This document shows positions 8,953-17,248 of a DNA stretch of 64,000 nt, piece by piece. A program made the translations under genes and the position numbers. Every line of letters begins with the position of its first letter. Position 1 is the first letter of the stretch. The stretch spans positions 4,230 through 68,229 of the forward strand of contig NZ_JAXHDD010000020.1 of the NCBI RefSeq assembly GCF_037072025.1. Reading direction: 5' to 3'. Source of the stretch: Pseudogracilibacillus sp037072025 (GTDB lineage: Bacteria; Bacillota; Bacilli; Bacillales; Amphibacillaceae). The notes beneath the pieces were generated by a model that was not told where the DNA came from, did not search any database, and worked only from the letters and a program-made list of their open reading frames with translations.

Positions 8953-9116
8953 TGCGTGTTCAAAAAGGAGGATAAAAAGGACCAAGAAGTTCGAGGTGGC
9001 GCAGTTCCCGTCAGCGGAATGTATGCATTTAAATACATGAGCGACGGAGAAACAAGCCAACGAAGAAATTCGCAGTGTCATTTTTACCGGACTTTTTGAA
9101 CATCCTCTTATAGTAT
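8953..9116. repeat. MITE-like dispersed repeat, copy 2 (short form)
   Basis: The core 8957-9102 (146 bp) is bounded by TGTTCAAAAAGG and ACTTTTTGAACA and matches the copy at 4315-4519 in the same orientation, including the TCCTCTTATAGTAT extension at the right. It contains the ATGTATGCATTTAAATACAT palindrome and no credible gene. Confidence 0.8.
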
Positions 9117-9155
9117 TTCCTTTTCTAAATAAGCTAAACAATAATACTAACAACA

Positions 9156-9233
9156 AGAAAAGACTGACTGTAACGGTCAGCATTACCCTGTTATATGGAT
9201 TACAGGGAGGCATGAACTCAGGCTAGTCAGTCT
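9156..9233 (-). terminator. Branched hairpin/terminator downstream of clpX
   Basis: A 9-bp closing stem AGACTGACT (9161-9169) pairs with AGTCAGTCT (9225-9233). Inside lies CCCTGT (9186-9191) with ACAGGG (9202-9207). An alternative hairpin CTGAC/GTCAG (9164-9168 with 9176-9180) is followed on the minus strand by TCTTTTCTTGTT, which would serve as a factor-independent terminator. Both folds cannot form together. Confidence 0.55.
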
Positions 9234-9258
9234 AATCCTATACTTTTTTCTTTAAATC

Positions 9259-10533
9259 TTAAGCACTTTCCTTCGGGATGCTTTTTGTTTCTTCGATTGT
9301 CCCATCGGTATAAAGCAGTTTTGGCCGCATATTTTCTTTTATAACTGTTTCTTTCGTGATGATACACTTTTCAATATCCTCACGGGATGGTAATTCAAAC
9401 ATTATATCTAACATGATATTTTCAATGATAGAGCGAAGTCCACGAGCTCCTGTTTTACGTTCCATTGCATTTTTTGCAATTTCAACCAAGGCGTCTTCCT
9501 CAAACTCTAATTCAACGTTATCCATTTGGAATAATTTTTGATATTGTTTTACCAATGCATTTTTTGGAGTCGTTAAAATTTCAATTAACGCTTCTTCATC
9601 TAATGGCTCTAAACTAGCAATTACTGGCAAACGACCAATAAATTCTGGAATTAGTCCGTAACTAAGCAAATCTTCTGGCAATACTTTTGATAGTAGTTCG
9701 CCCATTTCTAATTCTTCATGTTTATTTTGATCGCCAAACCCAATTACTTTTTTACCAAGTCTGCGTTTAATAATTTGATCTATTCCGTCAAAGGCTCCAC
9801 CTACGATGAAAAGAATATTTGTTGTATCAATTTGGATGAACTCTTGGTGCGGATGTTTACGGCCTCCTTGAGGCGGAACACTTGCTACTGTTCCTTCCAA
9901 TATTTTTAGAAGTGCCTGCTGAACACCTTCCCCCGAAACATCTCTTGTGATTGAAGGGTTCTCTGATTTTCTAGCAACTTTGTCAATTTCATCAATATAG
10001 ATAATCCCTTTTTCTGCTTTGTCTATATCATAATCAGCAGCTTGGATTAATTTCAATAAAATATTTTCAACATCTTCTCCAACATAACCGGCTTCTGTAA
10101 GTGAAGTTGCATCCGCTATTGCAAACGGCACATTTATAATTCTTGCAAGTGTCTGTGCTAGAAGTGTTTTTCCACTACCCGTTGGTCCAATCATTGCAAT
10201 ATTACTTTTGGATAACTCGACATCATCTGAGCTTTTAGGTGAGTTAACTCGTTTATAGTGGTTGTATACAGCTACGGATAAATTTTTCTTTGCCTTTTCT
10301 TGACCAATAACATAGTGGTCGAGTGTTTCACAAATTTCCTTTGGAGTTGGAATTTCTTCAACCTCTGCATCTTCTTCCATACCAATTTCTTCTTCGACAA
10401 TTTCTGTGCATAACTCGATACATTCATCACATATATATACACCTGGTCCAGCGACCAATTTACGAACTGATTCTTGATCTTTTCCACAAAATGAACACTT
10501 TAATTGTCCTTTTTCTTCATTGAATTTAAACAT
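9259..10533 (-). CDS. clpX: ClpX, ATPase subunit of ClpXP
   Basis: A 424-residue AAA+ unfoldase that feeds substrates to ClpP. The N-terminal zinc domain has CSFCGK and CDECIELC (Cys14, 17, 35, 38). Then come Walker A GPTGSGKT, the pore loop GYVGEDVE, Walker B IYIDEIDK, the ClpP-docking loop VIGFGDQ and a C-terminal GARGLRSIIE block. The start ATG follows a GGGGTG site. It lies downstream of tig, as in B. subtilis, with 547 bases and a terminator between them. Confidence 0.96.
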   Translation of the reverse strand: MFKFNEEKGQLKCSFCGKDQESVRKLVAGPGVYICDECIELCTEIVEEEIGMEEDAEVEEIPTPKEICETLDHYVIGQEKAKKNLSVAVYNHYKRVNSPKSSDDVELSKSNIAMIGPTGSGKTLLAQTLARIINVPFAIADATSLTEAGYVGEDVENILLKLIQAADYDIDKAEKGIIYIDEIDKVARKSENPSITRDVSGEGVQQALLKILEGTVASVPPQGGRKHPHQEFIQIDTTNILFIVGGAFDGIDQIIKRRLGKKVIGFGDQNKHEELEMGELLSKVLPEDLLSYGLIPEFIGRLPVIASLEPLDEEALIEILTTPKNALVKQYQKLFQMDNVELEFEEDALVEIAKNAMERKTGARGLRSIIENIMLDIMFELPSREDIEKCIITKETVIKENMRPKLLYTDGTIEETKSIPKESA

Positions 10534-10805
10534 ATTTTCACCCCTAAACGTTTAACTCTCTATATCAATTTTCAAAGCGTTAAAGCAATCATATCAGATA
10601 AAAATTAGAAAATAAAATAATACACCCTTGGAATATTGCGACAACTAAAGGATTTTATTTTCGAACATCATCAAGAGAGTATTATGATTCTTTGTCATTA
10701 TTAGCTATGTTCCTCTATTGTTCCATTTTATTAAATTTTTATAAATATATTCTCATTTTACATCGTTATTGAAATTCTATTTGCCGCTTTAGGGATTTAA
10801 ATAAG
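10534..10805. other. clpX upstream region
   Basis: AT-rich leader of clpX with no gene. I could not pick a convincing promoter or heat-shock operator by eye. Confidence 0.4.
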
Positions 10806-10839
10806 TGAAAACAAGGTGCAGTATGTTTTGCACCTTGTT
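10806..10839 (-). terminator. Terminator of the tig transcript
   Basis: A perfect 11-bp stem AACAAGGTGCA (10810-10820) and TGCACCTTGTT (10829-10839) with an 8-base loop, followed on the minus strand by TTTTCACTT. It lies about 240 bases after the tig stop; the stretch 10840-11080 between them holds no supported gene. Confidence 0.75.
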
Positions 10840-11080
10840 CTATCTGGTTGTAAGCTAATTGCCCTAAGTTTAAGTACTGAGTACGAAAGCACGAGCATCG
10901 TGAATTTCTATTTTTCTCCGTCTTACTATAGCGACCAACTCACGTCTCCCACTAAGAACGAGCATGTTTCCTATTTCTCTTGCGTAAGAATTCGATTACG
11001 TTCGCTTTGTTGCATGTCTTCATCGAACTATCCATATTGCATGGGCTAAAGAAGGTATGTCGTTGAACGGGAAATTACGT

Positions 11081-12373
11081 TTATACTGCTTTGCTTTCGT
11101 CTACGATAAAGTTAATTGCTTTTTTAATTTTCAGGTCTTCTTTAAGTACGTCTGCATTCCCACCGAGCATGCCGAGGATTTGATCTTTTTCCATATTATA
11201 TAGTGATGCCATTTCTTCTAATTCTTGATCAATATCTTCTTCTGAAACTTCCAATTTTTCTTCTTCAAGAATAGCCTCAAGCGTTAGGTTAGTTTTCACA
11301 CGCAATTCCGCATCATTTTTCATTTGCTCTTTTAATTCGTCTTCAGATTGACCGGAGAATTGGAAATAGTTATCGATTGTCATTCCTTGCATTTGTAACT
11401 TTTGTTCAAACTCTTTCATCATTTGGTCAAGTTCTGTCTCAATCATCGCTTTCGGAATGTCAATTTCAGCATTCTCAGTCACTTTTTCAATAAGCTGTTC
11501 ACGCTTTTTGTTTTCAGCTTGCTGCTCTTTCTCTTTTTGAAGTTCTTCTTTTTTCTTTTCTTTTAACTCTTCTAGTGATTCAACATCTTCATCTACGTCT
11601 TTTGCAAAATCATCATCTAGTTCAGGTACTTCTTTTTCTTTTATTTCGTGAATATTCACCTTAAATACCGCTTCTTTTCCGGCAAGGTCTTCTGCATGGT
11701 AATCAACAGGGAAAGTGACATTTATTTCTGTATCTTCACCTGATTCTTTCCCGATTAACTGCTCTTCAAAACCTGGAATAAATTGTCCAGATCCTATTTC
11801 TAATGGATGGTTTTCTCCTTTTCCACCTTCGAAAGCCTCACCGTCTAGGAACCCTTCAAAATCAATTACGACTGTGTTTCCTTCTTCAACTGTACCTTCT
11901 TCTTTCAACACAAGTTCAGCTTGACTTTCTTGTAAAGCTTTCATCTCATTTTCAATATCTTCTTCAGTTACTTCAACAGATTCTTCCTCTACTTCTAGCC
12001 CTTTATATTCACCTAGCTTTACTTCTGGCTTTACTGTTACTTCACAAGTAAAAACAAGGTCTTTTCCGCGCTCAATTTCTTCAATATCAATTTGTGGTTG
12101 ATCGACAGGGAAAATTCCCGTTTGATTAATAGCATCATTATAGGCCGTTGGTAAAACCATATCCACAGCATCTTGATATAATGATTCAACACCAAAACGA
12201 TTTTCAAAGATTTTACGTGGAATTCTTCCTTTTCTGAATCCAGGTAATGTAACATCTTTAACTACTTTTTTAAATGCTTGATCCAATGCTTGTTCAAATT
12301 CATCTGCTGGGACATTAATTGTTAGGATTCCTTCATTTCCTTCTTTTTTCTCCCAATTTGCTGATACTGCCAT
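11081..12373 (-). CDS. tig: Trigger factor, ribosome-bound chaperone
   Basis: A 430-residue trigger factor. The N-terminal ribosome-docking domain holds the signature PGFRKGRIP near residue 45. The central FKBP-type prolyl isomerase domain (about 150-245) has VVIDFEGFLDGEAFEGG and GSGQFIPGFEEQL. The C-terminal chaperone arms are helical and very rich in Glu and Lys. It shields nascent chains on the ribosome. The start MAVSANWEKKEGNEG has GGAGGGAATAAA directly upstream, so a 16-codon upstream extension is rejected. Confidence 0.96.
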   Translation of the reverse strand: MAVSANWEKKEGNEGILTINVPADEFEQALDQAFKKVVKDVTLPGFRKGRIPRKIFENRFGVESLYQDAVDMVLPTAYNDAINQTGIFPVDQPQIDIEEIERGKDLVFTCEVTVKPEVKLGEYKGLEVEEESVEVTEEDIENEMKALQESQAELVLKEEGTVEEGNTVVIDFEGFLDGEAFEGGKGENHPLEIGSGQFIPGFEEQLIGKESGEDTEINVTFPVDYHAEDLAGKEAVFKVNIHEIKEKEVPELDDDFAKDVDEDVESLEELKEKKKEELQKEKEQQAENKKREQLIEKVTENAEIDIPKAMIETELDQMMKEFEQKLQMQGMTIDNYFQFSGQSEDELKEQMKNDAELRVKTNLTLEAILEEEKLEVSEEDIDQELEEMASLYNMEKDQILGMLGGNADVLKEDLKIKKAINFIVDESKAV

Positions 12374-12453
12374 TTTATTCCCTCCAACTAATTGTAAACT
12401 ATATATTTCATTACTATTCATGTTTATTAATTTCGTTTTTATTCAACCATTTT

Positions 12454-12482
12454 AGTATAACATAATGGTAATTCCATTCAAA
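12454..12482 (-). promoter_or_regulatory. tig promoter
   Basis: On the minus strand TTGAAT, a 16-base spacer and TATACT, with an extended TG one base before the -10. It lies about 80 bases upstream of the tig start, downstream of the TPR gene. A good sigma-A match by eye. Confidence 0.6.
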
Positions 12483-12497
12483 TAATATACATTATTA

Positions 12498-13472
12498 CTA
12501 ATCTAAGCAAATAGTTAAATATAGTTCATTCGATAGCTTGATCAAATCAACATAGTCATGCACTTTATTTTTATTAGTCATTTCTCCATATGGTAGTGAT
12601 AAATTTTCATTTCCTAATAAAATTAGCGCATTTTTAACATCTATTATGTCACTCGTTGGGTAAAATTTCGGATATTGAATATAACTAAATTGATAGAGTA
12701 GTTCCTTCACTTGTATATAAAGTGTAGGATTTTCTTGTTCAAGATTTTGTAATTGCTGCAATGTATTTAAATAAATAGGATGTTCTGATACTTTTTGCAA
12801 TTTCTTTAGTTCTATCGAATGATTTTCTCCAAATTTCTCCACCATCACGCTTGATTTAAAATTACTATCTATTAGTAATTCAATAATCTGTGTTTTGATT
12901 GCAGGATGAATTTCTTTTTCTTTTAATAAATTTAAAAACATTTCTGGTGGGTCAATGTTTAATTCTTTCCATTTATTAATTATATACCATTGTCTATGAT
13001 GATTATCCTCTTTAACTGCACCATGAAGTTCAGCAATTAATTCATCCGAGCGAGCACTATTCATTTGATAAGCTAACCGGTACAAGTCCCTAAACTTTTT
13101 TCTAAAGTTATCTGGTATTGTACTTCTTTTTTCCTCAGCATTAATTAGATCAATAATATAAGGAAACTTATTAGTTTCATATAATATCATAATATAATAA
13201 TCTAAGTAATCATAATAGTGGGAATCATTATAATCTGTCAATAGATTTTCACAAAATTGTTCTGCATCTGTCAGCTGATTTAATTTAATTAAACAAATTA
13301 ACTTACTTATATGAATTTCATAGGTAGAGATTTGATGCGTTAGCAAAAATTTTAGTTTTTCAAGCGCTTGTTCATAATCTTGTTGATGAATTAGTTCAAA
13401 GCTCTCACGTTCCGCCTTTTCTAATTCATTTCTTAGTGTTGGAAATAAAATGATATTGTTTGTGTTGCTCAT
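12498..13472 (-). CDS. ysoA: TPR-like protein, YsoA family
   Basis: A 324-residue soluble, helical protein with TPR-like repeats in its first half (QQDYEQALEKLKFLLTHQ, NQLTDAEQFCENLLTDY) and no catalytic motif. In B. subtilis the gene directly upstream of tig is ysoA, a TPR protein of similar size, so position and repeat type point to that family. The start ATG has a GGTGGGGATGA site. Its role is unknown. The symbol is given on synteny and should be checked. Confidence 0.65.
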   Translation of the reverse strand: MSNTNNIILFPTLRNELEKAERESFELIHQQDYEQALEKLKFLLTHQISTYEIHISKLICLIKLNQLTDAEQFCENLLTDYNDSHYYDYLDYYIMILYETNKFPYIIDLINAEEKRSTIPDNFRKKFRDLYRLAYQMNSARSDELIAELHGAVKEDNHHRQWYIINKWKELNIDPPEMFLNLLKEKEIHPAIKTQIIELLIDSNFKSSVMVEKFGENHSIELKKLQKVSEHPIYLNTLQQLQNLEQENPTLYIQVKELLYQFSYIQYPKFYPTSDIIDVKNALILLGNENLSLPYGEMTNKNKVHDYVDLIKLSNELYLTICLD

Positions 13473-13516
13473 TCATCCCCACCTCATTTCGTTAGGTTTT
13501 AAGCCATCATTTTGTT

Positions 13517-13765
13517 TTATTCATCTGTTTTCTCTTTTTCCATCACATTTTTACTGCCACTGTAAAGACCACTTGCAGATAATCCAAGTACTAATCCAAC
13601 TAGAACCCCTTCTTTTATACTACTACTAAAATAGAATACACCAAAAAGGATTCCAAGTAAAACCGCAAGAAAGGGAGAATATTTTGTTTTAAGTCCAGCC
13701 ATTTTAAACAATTGTACAAGTCCCGTAATTACAGGAACGACAGCAATATCGTATATTTCAAACAT
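13517..13765 (-). CDS. Small holin-like membrane protein
   Basis: An 82-residue protein with two or three hydrophobic segments (AVVPVITGLVQLFKMAGL, FLAVLLGILFGVFYF, GVLVGLVLGLSASGL) and a charged C-terminus ending KEKTDE. Size, the N-terminal amphipathic helix and charged tail resemble phage holins of the A118 type, but no phage genes lie near, so it may be a domesticated or unrelated membrane protein. The start is the ATG after AGGAGGTGTTTTC; a 23-codon upstream extension lacks such a site. A CATATAGT element just upstream could be a sigma-E-type -10, which is only a guess. Confidence 0.65.
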   Translation of the reverse strand: MFEIYDIAVVPVITGLVQLFKMAGLKTKYSPFLAVLLGILFGVFYFSSSIKEGVLVGLVLGLSASGLYSGSKNVMEKEKTDE

Positions 13766-13948
13766 GAAAACACCTCCTATCATACTATATGCCTGTTTCA
13801 TATAGAATGAACGGATAATATAGTGTAAAATCAAAATTCAATTAACTCACCACTCATGTTGAAATATCGGATTTATCCTGTAGAATAATAGATATGACAA
13901 ACCTAATTCATACAAACTTTGAAATCAATTTTCAAGGAGGAATTTCTG

Positions 13949-14500
13949 ATGGCGAAAAAAGTACTTATTTTAATTGGTGATGCAGTAGAATCGCTGGAGA
14001 TTTATTATCCGTATTATCGTTGTTTAGAAGAAGGTATTGACGTAACAATTGCAGCTTCTGAAAAAAGAAAAATCCACACTGTCGTTCATGATTTTACAGA
14101 TTGGGAAACGTACACGGAGAAACCTGGTTATCTAATTGATTCCCACATTGCTTTTGCAGATGTAAATCCAGATGATTATGATGGGTTAATAATCCCTGGC
14201 GGTCGTTCACCTGAACACATTCGTATGAATGAACATGTACCAAAAATCGTAAGTCACTTTTTTGAAGCAAATAAACCAATTGCCTCTGTCTGTCATGGAA
14301 GTCTTGTTTTAACTATGGTTCCTGAACATATTAAAGGGCGTGAAATGACCGCTTATATCGCTTGCAAACCTGAAGTAGAGGCAGCTGGCAGCAAATATAT
14401 TGATGAACTACTACATGAAGATGGAAATCTAGTTTCAGGACATGCATGGCCTGATCTTCCTGGTTTGATGAAAATGTTTCTTGAGCAGTTGAATAGATAG
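13949..14500 (+). CDS. DJ-1/PfpI family protein
   Basis: A 183-residue class I glutamine-amidotransferase-like protein of the DJ-1/PfpI superfamily. It has the nucleophile elbow ASVCHGSLVL with the active Cys, the LIIPGGRSPEHIR block, and KGREMTAYIACKPEVEAAG. Related proteins act as protein/glyoxal deglycases, chaperones or proteases; the activity here cannot be read from sequence. The ATG follows AAGGAGGAATTTCTG. It is a single-gene unit divergent from the small membrane protein and ends in a strong terminator. Confidence 0.88.
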   Translation: MAKKVLILIGDAVESLEIYYPYYRCLEEGIDVTIAASEKRKIHTVVHDFTDWETYTEKPGYLIDSHIAFADVNPDDYDGLIIPGGRSPEHIRMNEHVPKIVSHFFEANKPIASVCHGSLVLTMVPEHIKGREMTAYIACKPEVEAAGSKYIDELLHEDGNLVSGHAWPDLPGLMKMFLEQLNR

Positions 14501-14508
14501 AATTAGAT

Positions 14509-14539
14509 GGAGAGCCGTGCTAAACAGCTCTCTTTTTTT
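14509..14539 (+). terminator. Terminator of the PfpI gene
   Basis: GAGAGC (14510-14515) pairs with GCTCTC (14527-14532), followed by seven T residues, about ten bases after the stop codon. Confidence 0.85.
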
Positions 14540-14582
14540 CTCCACAAAACAAAAGTACAGTAGCGGAACACAATGTCATATA

Positions 14583-15180
14583 CCACCTGTTCAACAGGTG
14601 GCTTGATTTAGCCCTATAAGAGCATGTTACTGGCAACGCCTTAAAGGCGTAGTTTCGCAAGCCTTTCTTTGCTAGATTATTTCAACTTATCCTCTATCAT
14701 ATCTGCATCATTTTTATTTTTTATATACTTCTTGATCACTTCTTCATTTCAACTGTATCAACATAATATCCTCTCACCCAAAAGTTTCGATTCCCTTTTC
14801 TTTTATATTCTGGGTGGCGGTCAAATATCATTAAAGCACTTTTCCCTTTCAAATATTTATAGAAAGATTTCCATAAAGATAGTCCATAAATGTCGATACA
14901 CTTAATTTAGGTGGGATTTTAACACATAAATGTACATCATCTATAGATACACTTCCCTCCACTATTTCAATTCCTTTATACTCACAAAGCTTTCTGATTA
15001 TTATTTCTCGAACATCTTCCCTTAGTTTTCCATACATTGTTCTGCGTCTGTACTTAGGTATAAATACTATATGATACATGCCATTTCACTTTGTATGTGA
15101 TAAACTTGATTTATCCATTTGTGGATGTCCTCCTCTGCTTGACATTGGCTTGCGAAACCTTTGTCATTATAGCAAAGGAG
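14583..15180 (-). mobile_element. IS200/IS605-type insertion sequence remnant
   Basis: An element of about 600 bp without long terminal inverted repeats but with subterminal hairpins, as in IS200. The left end has CCACCTG/CAGGTGG (14583-14601); the right end has CCTTTG/CAAAGG with the GAGGAC stretch around 15155-15180. Between them lies one decayed tnpA gene and no tnpB. It sits between the PfpI gene and a decayed cyclophilin gene. Exact ends are approximate. Confidence 0.75.
14677..15118 (-). pseudogene. tnpA: tnpA of IS200 type, broken (Y1 HUH transposase)
   Basis: Read from ATG 15118, the frame begins MDKSSLSHTK, meets a TGA where family members have Trp, then continues YHIVFIPKYRRR...REDVREIIIRKLCEYKGIEIVEG, typical TnpA. 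The HUH metal motif normally reads DHVH; here it is DDVHLCV, so the first His is lost. After KGKSALMIFDRHPEYKR and NFWVRGYYVDTV a frameshift occurs before the end at 14677. At least three independent lesions make it non-functional. Confidence 0.85.
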
Positions 15181-15352
15181 GACTTTTTATCATACGTAAA
15201 GGTACTACCGTTTCTGTTCCCTCACGCGAATCGTGGGGCTTGATCTGGAGTTATTATTGCCGTGTAATAAACACTTTTAATTTAGGCTGTAATCCTTGTT
15301 GTACGACACGGATAAGAAGTTGAACTTCCTTTTACGGTTAAATCACCTTGCT

Positions 15353-15827
15353 TTACGGTTTAAATTTTAGTTTGTACGGATAAATTCCCGAGTTTCTATT
15401 ACGATAAATCGCATTCTGTACGGACAAACCATCATTCTTCACGGAAATTGCGTAGACGGGATCGTCCATCCCTGATTCTTCCGAGTCCCCACTTTGGATC
15501 ATGAACCCCGGAATCACTTGGTGAAAAATTAACCCGTCATAAAAACCGTCTTCCACTAAAATTATTTACCGTGTTATGAACAATATTTAGATACAACACA
15601 ATCTGCACCTCTCTGCCACTTTCCATCGTCATAGTTACAATAAGGATGTCATCAGTTGCTGTTGTTTTTTCTTTGTTAACTCTTCTTCAGTCGCTTCTCT
15701 GTTGTCTGCTTCTTCTGTAGCTTGCTCGTTCCTTCATCAGCTGTATCATCCGACAGTGTGCCACCACCGCAAGCGACTAACTAGCCATAATGTATGAACT
15801 TATGAGCATGTATACATATCTATTCAT
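15353..15827 (-). pseudogene. Lipoprotein cyclophilin (peptidyl-prolyl isomerase), decayed
   Basis: The 3' part translates to the cyclophilin core FYDGLIFHQVIPGFMIQSGD followed by GMDDPVYAI, the region that normally contains the active-site FHRVIPGFMIQGGD. Upstream, an ATG at 15827 behind GGAGGC begins MNRYVYMLISS; after a stop comes LACGGGTLSDDTADEG, which looks like a lipobox and linker. Further on are DILIVTMESGREVQIVLYLN and VHNTVNNF, the start of a cyclophilin domain, in shifting frames. It is a decayed secreted lipoprotein PPIase, with several stops and frameshifts. Confidence 0.75.
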
Positions 15828-15998
15828 TTTGTTTGCCTCCTAAAGTGCTATTTTTCTAAAACATTTTAACTTTTTTAGGGAAAAGAATGCGAAAGAAAAC
15901 ATGAAAAAAAGACAGTGTCAAAAGTCTATACATCATTGGTATTACAAGATGTATAAGTGACTAGATTACATAAAACAAGTAAACCCACAAGGTAGATC

Positions 15999-17195
15999 TT
16001 AATTTCGTTTCCAAAAAAGTAAAATTAATGCAGAAATAAACGTGATGAGTGCTATATATAAAAATACGTCTTTTAAACCTGCTTGTTCAGCGACAACTCC
16101 AGCTACAATTGGTCCTATCAATATACCAAGAGCATAAAAAGACTGATAATATCCCATGGCAGACATTTTTAAATCGTTCGGGCTTATTTTGACTACTTCA
16201 CTTAATAACAATGGAAAAATGAAGCCAAGTGCAAGACCCAATCCGGCATGGTATAAACTAATTGATAGGAGCGAGTTTGCAAATGGGATACAAATTAAAA
16301 ACAGTGCAGTAAAAATAAAACTTACCACCAATACCATACGATTATATTTCGGGTCTAAATTAAATACCATTAATCCTAAAGATATTAACGCATGAGGGAT
16401 AAAAAAAGCACACATTAACCAAACAAAATTATGTTCACTGATTCCGATCGATACAGCCATAAGAGGGCTAAACCCAAAAATAGTAATGAATAATACGGCA
16501 TGGGCAATAAGGGACAAAAAGGTAACCATTTTTAAACCAGAAATAGAATTTGTACTTTTTAGATACTCTTTTACATTTAACTCTGTCTTATCTTGATTTT
16601 TCACGTCAACTTCTTTGATATTCCAAGCAAAATAAATTCCTAATAAAGAGGTAATTGCCCCTAACCAAAACGGAAAATTCCACCCAAATAAATGAATAAG
16701 AAACCCACTGACAGCCATACAGATTAACTGTGTAGTTACTGTATTAAACTGCATTGTTCCCATTGCTTTTGCGGCTTTATCTGGAGTAAAATAATAAGAA
16801 TATAGCACGGTCGCCATAACCCACATAGAAGCTGTAATACCAGCTAACAATCTGGCGAATAATACAAGTAAAAAAGCTTCAAAATAAATAAGAATGAAGC
16901 AGCTCAAAAATGCACAAATAAATCCACCAATTAGTAAATGCTTCCGAATTTTATGTAAAACATCTGATAAAATTCCTAAAGGAAGACGGAATACAATTTG
17001 AGTAACTCCATAAGCCCCTAGTATAATCCCAATTGCAGAGTAAGAAAACCCAATATTTTCTAAATACACACCAAATAATGGAACATAAATATAAATGGAA
17101 AACCAAAAACAAAATACCGCAAGATTAAAATTAATATGAGATTTTAAGGAAATTTGCCTGCTATATGTTAGTGAAATTTGTGCGATAAGTAACAC
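15999..17195 (-). CDS. MFS transporter
   Basis: A 398-residue major facilitator with about 12 membrane segments. The loop between TM2 and TM3 reads RLPLGILSDVLHKIRKH, close to the MFS motif A (GxLsDrxGrk), and a hydrophilic central loop (KEVDVKNQDKTELNVKEYL) separates the two halves. It is probably a drug/sugar-type exporter or importer; substrate unknown. The start appears to be GTG 17195 within TCGGGGGTG; the ribosome binding site is poor, so the true start could be further in. It lies just beyond the inositol island in the same direction and could export or import its metabolites. Confidence 0.82.
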   Translation of the reverse strand: MLLIAQISLTYSRQISLKSHINFNLAVFCFWFSIYIYVPLFGVYLENIGFSYSAIGIILGAYGVTQIVFRLPLGILSDVLHKIRKHLLIGGFICAFLSCFILIYFEAFLLVLFARLLAGITASMWVMATVLYSYYFTPDKAAKAMGTMQFNTVTTQLICMAVSGFLIHLFGWNFPFWLGAITSLLGIYFAWNIKEVDVKNQDKTELNVKEYLKSTNSISGLKMVTFLSLIAHAVLFITIFGFSPLMAVSIGISEHNFVWLMCAFFIPHALISLGLMVFNLDPKYNRMVLVVSFIFTALFLICIPFANSLLSISLYHAGLGLALGFIFPLLLSEVVKISPNDLKMSAMGYYQSFYALGILIGPIVAGVVAEQAGLKDVFLYIALITFISALILLFWKRN

Positions 17196-17219
17196 CCCCG
17201 ATTAAACATACTTTTTAAT

Positions 17220-17247
17220 AGAGAAAGGCGTAAGAAGATCCTACGCC
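17220..17247 (-). terminator. Terminator after the aldolase pseudogene
   Basis: GGCGTA (17227-17232) pairs with TACGCC (17242-17247), followed on the minus strand by TTTCTCTATT. It marks the end of the catabolic island transcript, upstream of the MFS gene. Confidence 0.6.
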
Positions 17248-17248
17248 A

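Noticed and set aside
9161..9233. tRNA gene suggested by length 73 and cloverleaf shape
   Set aside because: No T-loop consensus, a ten-base anticodon loop, a 9-bp acceptor-like stem and no CCA-compatible layout.
10816..11049. 77-codon plus-strand frame between clpX and tig
   Set aside because: It begins in the tig terminator, has no ribosome binding site and its translation shows no domain.
12498..13472. A leucine biosynthesis gene upstream of tig, as suggested by B. subtilis order further upstream
   Set aside because: The product is a TPR-like protein; no leu gene is present in this part.
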